From: Chloroflexota bacterium | Lineage (GTDB): Bacteria; Chloroflexota; Limnocylindria; QHBO01 | Direction of reading: 5' to 3' | Length of the DNA stretch: 64,000 nucleotides | NCBI GenBank assembly: GCA_040902225.1 | Contig: JBBDXT010000004.1 | Span: 578,965 to 642,964 of the forward strand | Shown: positions 58,524 through 64,000 of the stretch, one piece after another | Layout of the letters: each line of letters begins with the position of its first letter | Numbering within the stretch: position 1 is the stretch's first letter | Made by a program: the position numbers and the translations under genes | The notes under the pieces: model-generated | Seen by the model: only the letters and a program-made list of their open reading frames with translations | The model's database searches: none | Told to the model about the DNA's origin: nothing

Positions 58524-59822
58524 ATGCCGCGTACCCGCCTGCCGCTACAGAGCACTGCGCACGACAGCGCACTCGCCCAGCAGATCGGCGCGCGCCTCCG
58601 GGACGCACGCAAGCGGAGCGGGCTGACACAGCAGCAATTGGCGGGCGATCGGTACACGAAGGCGTACGTCAGCGCGCTCGAGACCGGGATCGCGCGCCCG
58701 TCGATGGTCGCGCTCAGCTACCTGGCCGAGCGGCTTTCGCTCCCACCCAGCCATTTCCTGGACGAGCAGAATCCCACGTGGAGCCGCTTGGCGGTCGACA
58801 TGACGCTGGCCTCCGGAGATTGGCAGGCCGCCGCCGATGGCTACGCGTCACTCCTCGACATCCCTCTCGATGACCTTGGTCGCGCCGAGGTCCTCCGTGG
58901 TCGCGCCGAGGCGCTGGCACGCCTGGACAAGGGGAAGGACGCGGTCACCGCCGCGGCGGAGGCGGCCCGCCTCTTCAGCTCGCTTGGACGCGTCTCGGAC
59001 GAGGCGCTGGCCCGCTACTGGCTGGCGTACGGGCTCTACCTCTCGGACCAGGAGGCGGATGCGCAGAGCCTCCTCAGCTCGCTCCTCGAACGGGTACGAG
59101 CGGGCCTGAAGGTCGAGCCTGACTTCGAGATGCGCCTCCTGATGGCACTCGCCGCCGTAGCGTCGCGCAGCGGCGACCACGCGCGGTCGCTGACACATCT
59201 CGAGACCGCCCGCGGCCTGGCCGAGGACCTCGACGACCGGCGACGCGCGATGTTCCTCTTCAACCTGGCCATCAGCTACCAGGAGACCGGGGATCTGGAG
59301 GCAGCGATCCGGACGGGGACGCAGGGGCTGGCTCTGCTTCGCTCCGCGGGTGCGGTCTTCGAATCGGCGCAGATCGAGAACACGCTGGCGCTGGCGTATC
59401 TGTCCAGCGGCAATGTCGAGCGTGCGGCAGAACTCGCCGACGAAGCTCGCGCCGCGTTTGAGGAGGTTGGCGACGACCGCTTCCTGTGCGCCGTGCTTGA
59501 TACCGATGCGCAGGTCGCACTGGCCCAGGGTCGCCTCGATGACTCGGCGGCTATAGCCCGCCGGGCGATCGAGATGGCACGGGCCACCGGGAATCGCGGG
59601 GTCGAGCTGACTGCGATGCTCACCGAAGCTCGCGCGCTGCGCGCGAACGACGACGCGGAGGGGGCAGAGGCGCGCTACGACGAGGCGGCGATCCTCGCCC
59701 GAGCGGGGCACTCAGCCGGACGGACGCGCGAGGTGCTGCGGGAGTGGGCCGAGCTGCGCGCGACGCTGGGTGATCACCGTGGGGCCTACGAGTTGACCAG
59801 GGAGGCGCTCGCGGTCAAATAA
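58524..59822 (+). CDS. XRE regulator with TPR sensor domain
   Basis: A 432-residue protein. The HTH at ~18-72 (LRDARKRSGLTQQQLAGDRYTKAYVSALETGIARPSM) is followed by about seven TPR-like helical pairs (LFNLAISYQETGDLEAAIRTGTQGLALLRS, NTLALAYLSSGNVERAAELADEARAAFEEVGD and others). The layout resembles peptide- or partner-sensing regulators with C-terminal TPR repeats. Its target is unknown; the downstream cobalamin-like leader lies close to its end. ATG 58524 is fixed by the TATACT box. Confidence 0.88.
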   Translation: MPRTRLPLQSTAHDSALAQQIGARLRDARKRSGLTQQQLAGDRYTKAYVSALETGIARPSMVALSYLAERLSLPPSHFLDEQNPTWSRLAVDMTLASGDWQAAADGYASLLDIPLDDLGRAEVLRGRAEALARLDKGKDAVTAAAEAARLFSSLGRVSDEALARYWLAYGLYLSDQEADAQSLLSSLLERVRAGLKVEPDFEMRLLMALAAVASRSGDHARSLTHLETARGLAEDLDDRRRAMFLFNLAISYQETGDLEAAIRTGTQGLALLRSAGAVFESAQIENTLALAYLSSGNVERAAELADEARAAFEEVGDDRFLCAVLDTDAQVALAQGRLDDSAAIARRAIEMARATGNRGVELTAMLTEARALRANDDAEGAEARYDEAAILARAGHSAGRTREVLREWAELRATLGDHRGAYELTREALAVK

Positions 59823-59825
59823 CGG

Positions 59826-59855
59826 TTGACAGGTGCGGTCCGGTGCAGTTACGCT
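59826..59855 (+). promoter_or_regulatory. consensus-like promoter facing right
   Basis: TTGACA (59826-59831), an 18-bp spacer and TACGCT (59850-59855): the best sigma-70-type match noticed in the window. It points into the structured RNA region, not into a coding gene on its strand. Confidence 0.45.
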
Positions 59856-59864
59856 GCCGACAGG

Positions 59865-59985
59865 GAGTTGGTCTGGGTACCCGCCAGGTGCAATGCCGGC
59901 GCGGGGCCAACTCTGAGCCGGGGAATCGGGATCGGAGATCGGGCACAGCTCCGATCCCAATGCCCGGCGAAATCAGGACGCCATC
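59865..59985 (+). promoter_or_regulatory. cobalamin-riboswitch-like RNA, orphan
   Basis: Conserved B12-aptamer-like blocks occur in the right order: GGGTA, GGTGCAATGCC (59887-59897), CAACTCTGAGC and TCAGGACGCC (59973-59982). Predicted stems: GAGTTGG/CCAACTC (59865-59871 with 59907-59913); GCCGGG/CCCGGC (59917-59922 with 59963-59968); inside it a perfect 10-bp stem GGGATCGGAG/CTCCGATCCC (59928-59937 with 59949-59958). The first block departs from the usual GGGAA and CTGTGA reads CTCTGA, so it may be divergent or decaying. No same-strand gene follows for 600 bp. Confidence 0.5.
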
Positions 59986-60569
59986 GGTGTTTCGACCAGC
60001 GTGAAGCGCCCTGCCGCGAATGGTTCGACCGCACCGGGCAGGTAGATTCGCATCGCGTACTCGCCCGGACCCCATGCGTCCAGCAGCGTCGCGCTGAGCA
60101 CTTCGAAGGCAAGGACCCGCGAGGTCGGCACGATGCCCTGCTCACCGTCAGACAGCGACTGCGCGACCGTCTCGGTGCCATCGGCATTGAGCCGGATGAT
60201 CTCGACCAGGACTGTTTCCACCCCCGGTGCGGCCGGCATGCGCACTGAGTAGGCGAAGGGGTCGCCATCCCGGAAGCGATCGGTCGGCTCGACCGCCTCC
60301 CCGCTGACGGGGTCCAGGGCGGTTCCATACGTGATCGGCAGGGGATCAGGCGCACTTGGCGAAGGCGTAGGGGACGGAAGTCCCGCCTCCGAGCCGGCAC
60401 GTCCAACCAGGAAGGCCACGACGCCCACACCCAGCGCAGCCGCTGCCCAGGAAAGCCAGGTCTGCGCCCGGGGGCCCGGTCCTCGGCGCCGCTCGGCCGC
60501 CATGAGCCGTGTCTGCGACGGACGACCGCGCCCAAGGCTGAACCGCGAGCCATTAAAGCGGCTGCCCAT
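59973..60569 (-). CDS. membrane-anchored hypothetical protein
   Basis: A 198-residue protein with a basic cytosolic N-terminus, one membrane helix (TWLSWAAAALGVGVVAFLVG), a Pro/Ser linker and a ~120-residue extracytoplasmic beta-rich domain (FAYSVRMPAAPGVETVLVEIIRLNADGTETVAQ, YAMRIYLPGAVEPFAAGRFTLVE). No family is recognised. The shape suggests an Ig-like or carbohydrate-module-like fold. Its last codons overlap the 3' end of the riboswitch-like RNA on the opposite strand. Confidence 0.7.
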   Translation of the reverse strand: MGSRFNGSRFSLGRGRPSQTRLMAAERRRGPGPRAQTWLSWAAAALGVGVVAFLVGRAGSEAGLPSPTPSPSAPDPLPITYGTALDPVSGEAVEPTDRFRDGDPFAYSVRMPAAPGVETVLVEIIRLNADGTETVAQSLSDGEQGIVPTSRVLAFEVLSATLLDAWGPGEYAMRIYLPGAVEPFAAGRFTLVETPMAS

Positions 60570-60601
60570 GTCGGGCTCAACTCTAGCGAGGCGATTCCAG
60601 A

Positions 60602-60607
60602 TACGAT
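60602..60607 (+). promoter_or_regulatory. -10 box of a leaderless gene
   Basis: TACGAT ends 7 nt before ATG 60615. Confidence 0.45.
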
Positions 60608-60614
60608 TGGCGCG

Positions 60615-61148
60615 ATGGCCCGCCGCGTGTTCGACTTCGACACCCCTGACCGATTCGTTGCCGGCGTGATCGGCGAGCCCGGTGCGAGGACGTTCTACCT
60701 CCAGGCTCGGCAGGGGGGTGCGCTGGTCAGCATCGGGCTGGAGAAGACGCAGGTGGCAGCCCTCGCCGGCCGGATGTCCGAGCTGCTGGACAGCGTCGAG
60801 GGGCTCTCAGGTGAGCTTCCGGCAGCGGTGGCGCGCGATGACAAACCGCTCGACGAACCGACAGTGGAGCTGTTCCGGGTAGGAGCCATGGCGCTGGCCT
60901 GGGATGCCACTGCCGCGCAGATCGTGATCGAGGCACAGCCGCTGGGGGTGGACGCAGCCGCTGGCGAGATGCCTGACCAGGCGCCGGCCAGCCCCGATTT
61001 GTTTCGGGTGCGGGTCGAGCCCGCTCGAGCACGCGATTTCATTCGGCGCGCCGCCGCCCTGCTTGCGGCCGGGCGGCCGGCCTGCCCCTTCTGCGGACAG
61101 GCGCTGGAACCAACGGGCCATTTCTGCCCGAAGACGATCCTGAACTGA
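60615..61148 (+). CDS. DUF3090 protein
   Basis: A 177-residue DUF3090 protein: FDTPDRFVAGVIGEPGARTFYLQARQGGALVSIGLEKTQVAALAGRM at the N-terminus and a C-terminal C-x-x-C zinc-ribbon-like RPACPFCGQALEPTGHFCPK. The family is common in Actinobacteria and Chloroflexota, often beside a phosphatase/phosphoglycerate-mutase gene and a SCO1664-type protein; function unknown. Here a phosphatase gene overlaps its stop (TGATG), in keeping with that context. Confidence 0.92.
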   Translation: MARRVFDFDTPDRFVAGVIGEPGARTFYLQARQGGALVSIGLEKTQVAALAGRMSELLDSVEGLSGELPAAVARDDKPLDEPTVELFRVGAMALAWDATAAQIVIEAQPLGVDAAAGEMPDQAPASPDLFRVRVEPARARDFIRRAAALLAAGRPACPFCGQALEPTGHFCPKTILN

Positions 61149-61750
61149 TGCCCGAGGTGGGGGGCCAGAACGCCGACCACGCAGGATTCGACCCCGAGCT
61201 GCCGATCGCCTGGCTCGAGCCGGGGCAATTGGGCGACACTCTGCCGGGTCGCCTGGGCCTCACCATCCTGCCCGGCAAGCGTGGAACCTCGTTTCGCTAT
61301 CCGGGGCGCACCTACCAGCGCGATCTGGACCACGACTTCGCGCTGCTCAGGGCGGTCGGCGTGGAGCGGCTGATCCTGCTGGTCGAGGACGCGGAGCTGC
61401 GGCACTGGAGCGACCCCGGGATCGTCGAGCGGGGGTATGCCGCCGGTGTCACCGTGCTCCGGCACCCGATCCCGGACGGGCGACCGCCCGACTCCACGGC
61501 CGAGATGCAGGCCATGCTCGACGAGATCCGGGAGGGGCGCGCGGCGGGAAATGTGGCGGTGGCGTGCATGGGCGGCGTCGGACGCACCGGCACGGTCGCG
61601 GCCTGCGCCCTCCTCGAGGGCGGAATGACACCCGATGCTGCCATCGCGACCGTTCGAGCGGTGCGGCATCCGACCGCGGTCGAGAGCGCTGAGCAGGAGC
61701 GGTTTGTGCGCTCGTTTGCGGAGGTCGCTACCGAACGAGAGCGCTCCTAG
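61148..61750 (+). CDS. dual-specificity/tyrosine phosphatase-like protein
   Basis: A 200-residue cysteine phosphatase. The P-loop is VACMGGVGRTGT (C-x5-R with Cys nucleophile and Arg); a general-acid candidate Asp lies in IPDGRPPD. LDHDFALLRAVGVERLILLVED is the preceding strand-helix unit. It is related to PTEN/DSP and cyclin-dependent-kinase-inhibitor-type phosphatases; the substrate may be a phosphoprotein or phosphoinositide. ATG 61148 overlaps the DUF3090 stop, so the two genes are coupled. Its end overlaps the convergent helicase by 23 nt. Confidence 0.83.
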   Translation: MPEVGGQNADHAGFDPELPIAWLEPGQLGDTLPGRLGLTILPGKRGTSFRYPGRTYQRDLDHDFALLRAVGVERLILLVEDAELRHWSDPGIVERGYAAGVTVLRHPIPDGRPPDSTAEMQAMLDEIREGRAAGNVAVACMGGVGRTGTVAACALLEGGMTPDAAIATVRAVRHPTAVESAEQERFVRSFAEVATERERS

Positions 61751-64000
61751 TCGGCCTGGACGGAAGCGTGGCCGGGAGACCGGCGACCTCCACGAACCGG
61801 CATAACGCGTTCGCGAGGCGCATCTGCTGAACGGTCCGCGCGCCTACCCGAGGCAGATCCGGAGAGGCGACCACCATGGCGACGCAACGGGCACGCGACG
61901 TCGCGACGTTGAGCCGATGGCCGCTGTACAGGAAGTCCATTCCCCGCGGCGCTTCCTCGCCGCTCGAGGCGGCCATGGAGTAGATCGAGATCGGCGCCTC
62001 CTGGCCCTGGAACTTGTCGACCGTGCCGACCCGAGCGTGCGGGAGGAGGCGCTGGATGGCGCCCACCTGCGCGTTGTACGGCGTGACGATGACGAGCTCG
62101 TCCCAGCCGATGCGCAGTTCGGCGCCGTGGTGGTCGACCCACGTCGCGCCCTCATCGACCAGCGAGCGTGCCAACGCCGCGATGACTGCGGCCTCCTCCT
62201 CGGACTCGTTGTCATTGCCGCGATGTGAAACGGGGAGCCAGCGAGGCCCGGTGCCCCCAGCGATCCCCGGTACACGGATCGCCTGGCGCTCGAGGTTCGG
62301 CTCCGGCTGGAGGCGGCCGTCGTAGAAGGTCTCCGAGGTGTATCGGCACAGATCCGGGTGAAGCCGCCACGTCGTTGCGAGGAAGAGTCCCTCGGACGAG
62401 GGGATGGTGGCGGCGCCATCGAGGAGATGGGCGAGTGCGGAACGCTCGGCCCCGGGTGGGTGGCTCCCCTGGATCACCTGGTCGAGCTGTTGTGGGTCAC
62501 CGAGCAGCACGATGGACCTGGCAGTGTGCGATGCCGCCATGACGTTCGCGAGAGACATCTGGCCGGCCTCGTCGACGAAGAGGACGTCTACGGCATCGGC
62601 CATGCTGGGGGAAGCCCAGAGCCACACCGTCCCGGCGACCAGGTTTGCTTCGCCGCTCGCAAGCGCAGAGGCGGCATGTGCCGCGTCCTTCGCGAGTGCG
62701 ACCCGTTCGTCGGGATGCTTCTGCTCCTTGTCGGCCTTCTGCAGTGGGCGGACCGGAACCTCGTCCTCCGCGGCAGCGACAAGGACTTCCTTGATCAGGT
62801 TGCCGATCACCTTGTGGCTGTTGGCGGTGATGCCGACTCGCTTCCCGGCCCGCAGGAGCGAGACGATCATGCGCGCGCCGGTGTACGTCTTGCCGGAGCC
62901 CGGTGGTCCTTGAATCGGCAGTGTCGCGTGGTCGAGCTGGAGTGCCAGCCGGCGCGCTGCTGCCAGCTGGCTCTCCGTGGGCTGGCGCAGCTCGTCGCCC
63001 GCGGCCTGGCCGGCGCGCGGTGCGCTTCGGAGCAGCAGATCGCGGGCAGCCCGGTATCGGCCCTCGGCGTCGATCCCATGGTCGGCGACCCACTCGCCGA
63101 TCTCGTACAGACGCAGGCGCTGCTGCACGGTCCCGACGATGCCGAGCGCCACCAGGCTGGCGGGGTGCGGATCAAGAGCCAGTCGCTTGATGTCGATGGT
63201 CCGCGCCGCGTGGTCGATCGCACGCACCAAACCGATCGTCCACTCGCCGAACTTGGCGTTCGGCTTGAGCTGCGCCTTCCCAGGATCGTAGACCGCGTCA
63301 TGAACCGACACCCGGTATTCCTGCGCCGGGAAACGATAGCGCCAGACCTGCCGCCCTTTCGGGTCAGGCTCTTCGAGCGGTTCGACGGGCTCAAGGCCTC
63401 CGATCGGGTCGGTCTCCTCGATCAGCTGGCTCGCATTCAGCGCAAGGAGACGGTAGAACTGCCACCAGGTCGCCTTGTCCTCGCGTCGGTGCCAGCTCAG
63501 CAGCTGGGCGAGCAGCCACGCCGCCTTCTGCTCGGTTGACCGCTCTGCTGGGTCAGCCGGCACGTCGAACGTGAGACGCGCTTCGAGCTTTGCCACTCGA
63601 TCCAGCTCGACGGCCTGCTCCTCAGCCGGGGAGGCGTCGCGCCGCGCCGGCCGACCGACGTCGGCGCCGATGGCCTGGGCGAGCTCCAGCCGTCGGGCCT
63701 CCAACCAGTCGCGGAGCTCCCGCGTGCTGATGACGTCGTCGCGGTTGTAGCGCTCGATCCGCGTCAGATGGTCGGCTGCGGGGCGCTCGCCCTCGCCCAG
63801 CTCGAGCCACTGCTCGAAGGCGACGATGCTCGAGCCCGCGTCGCGGAGATCGACCTCCCGCTCGTAGCCGTACAGCGGCTCCAGCTTCTTCAACCCGTAG
63901 CTCTCGACCGATGCGCGCAGCGCCTGGCGCACGATGCGATGCAGGTCGACCATCACCCCCCCGCGCAGCAGCCGATCGACCTCCATTTCGCGTGTGGCGT
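61728..64000 (-). CDS. RecB-like nuclease/superfamily 1 helicase (TM0106-type), 5' partial
   Basis: The visible ~755 residues are open to the right edge, so the N-terminus lies outside the window. The left part of the protein (EQWLELGEGERPAADHLTRIERYNRDDVISTRELRDWLE) matches the RNase H-like/RecB-like nuclease region of TM0106-type proteins. The C-terminal ~420 residues are a UPF1/DNA2-like SF1B helicase: Walker A IQGPPGSGKTYTGA, Walker B DVLFVDEAGQMS, LLGDPQQLDQV (motif III), VIVTPYNAQVGAIQRLLP, VGTVDKFQGQEA (motif V) and LNVATSRAR (motif VI). It probably processes nucleic acid; a repair or defence role is open. Confidence 0.88.
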   Translation of the reverse strand, partial: ATREMEVDRLLRGGVMVDLHRIVRQALRASVESYGLKKLEPLYGYEREVDLRDAGSSIVAFEQWLELGEGERPAADHLTRIERYNRDDVISTRELRDWLEARRLELAQAIGADVGRPARRDASPAEEQAVELDRVAKLEARLTFDVPADPAERSTEQKAAWLLAQLLSWHRREDKATWWQFYRLLALNASQLIEETDPIGGLEPVEPLEEPDPKGRQVWRYRFPAQEYRVSVHDAVYDPGKAQLKPNAKFGEWTIGLVRAIDHAARTIDIKRLALDPHPASLVALGIVGTVQQRLRLYEIGEWVADHGIDAEGRYRAARDLLLRSAPRAGQAAGDELRQPTESQLAAARRLALQLDHATLPIQGPPGSGKTYTGARMIVSLLRAGKRVGITANSHKVIGNLIKEVLVAAAEDEVPVRPLQKADKEQKHPDERVALAKDAAHAASALASGEANLVAGTVWLWASPSMADAVDVLFVDEAGQMSLANVMAASHTARSIVLLGDPQQLDQVIQGSHPPGAERSALAHLLDGAATIPSSEGLFLATTWRLHPDLCRYTSETFYDGRLQPEPNLERQAIRVPGIAGGTGPRWLPVSHRGNDNESEEEAAVIAALARSLVDEGATWVDHHGAELRIGWDELVIVTPYNAQVGAIQRLLPHARVGTVDKFQGQEAPISIYSMAASSGEEAPRGMDFLYSGHRLNVATSRARCVAMVVASPDLPRVGARTVQQMRLANALCRFVEVAGLPATLPSRPTRSALVR

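Noticed and set aside
59865-59985. c-di-AMP (ydaO) riboswitch or 6S RNA for the structured region
   Set aside because: The order GGTGCAAT..CC, CAACTCTGA, TCAGGA fits the cobalamin aptamer better; ydaO core motifs were not found.
59849-60643. 264-codon minus-strand frame overlapping 59973-60569
   Set aside because: Low-complexity Arg/Ser-rich shadow in a different frame; the 198-residue frame has a membrane helix and ordered domain.

Overview
The window is a high-GC bacterial chromosome segment with short intergenic gaps and many 1-8 bp gene overlaps. Gene content suggests an uncultivated member of the Chloroflexota, possibly a Limnocylindria/Ellin6529-type lineage. The pointers are an ArsA-type ATPase with an HSP20-like tail, DUF3090 and DUF951 proteins, paired DUF881 proteins, a MoaC-MogA fusion, a membrane ETF:quinone-type Fe-S oxidoreductase and LigD. 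This placement is inferred from families only, because there is no rRNA in the window. Two of the three intact tRNAs encode CCA. Many genes have a TANNNT box only 6-9 nt before the start codon, so leaderless mRNAs look common, and several starts were chosen by that rule.

Layout. 1-7.9 kb: ispH (5' end cut off), an XRE regulator, a GT4 glycosyltransferase divergent from der, then an ArsA-like ATPase, a small protein, gpsA and an agmatinase-family gene. 7.95-10 kb: a degraded zone with a polysaccharide-deacetylase stub, the first copy of a 77-bp repeat, tRNA-Pro(GGG), a frameshifted M23-like relic and a cold-shock gene. 10-16 kb: SemiSWEET, guanine deaminase, three membrane proteins including an M50-CBS protease, moeA and a moaC-mogA fusion. 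16-24 kb: the second 77-bp repeat and an electron-transfer block (Fe-S membrane oxidoreductase, class III aminotransferase, Rieske-DUF2231 fusion, acyl-CoA dehydrogenase, etfB, etfA). 24-26.5 kb: nrdR, dcd and an MBL hydrolase.

26.5-31.8 kb: an extracytoplasmic thiol-redox/cupredoxin cluster (cupredoxin lipoprotein, TlpA, glutaredoxin-like protein, SMR protein, CcdA, a polytopic protein with a Cys-rich loop, a second lipoprotein). It is interrupted by tRNA-Arg(CCT), which carries an apparent integration scar. 32-44.7 kb: an orphan peptide-binding protein, a peptidase MA-like protein, two DUF881 proteins, TldD/TldE, DUF951, an MFS transporter, a GT2 glycosyltransferase, small proteins and a SnoaL-nitrilase fusion.

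44.8-52 kb: tRNA-Val(GAC) appears as a degenerate 5' relic, an exact 5' fragment, an intact gene and an exact 3' fragment. The 5' and 3' fragments share a 13-bp anticodon-loop core and bracket about 7 kb in which every protein gene is on the minus strand. 52-64 kb: a Pro/Glu-rich surface protein, an HD-GYP protein, a HAD hydrolase, LigD, an XRE-TPR regulator, an orphan cobalamin-riboswitch-like RNA, DUF3090, a tyrosine-phosphatase-like protein and a helicase/nuclease cut by the right edge. No CRISPR array, rRNA operon, recombinase or transposase gene was seen.
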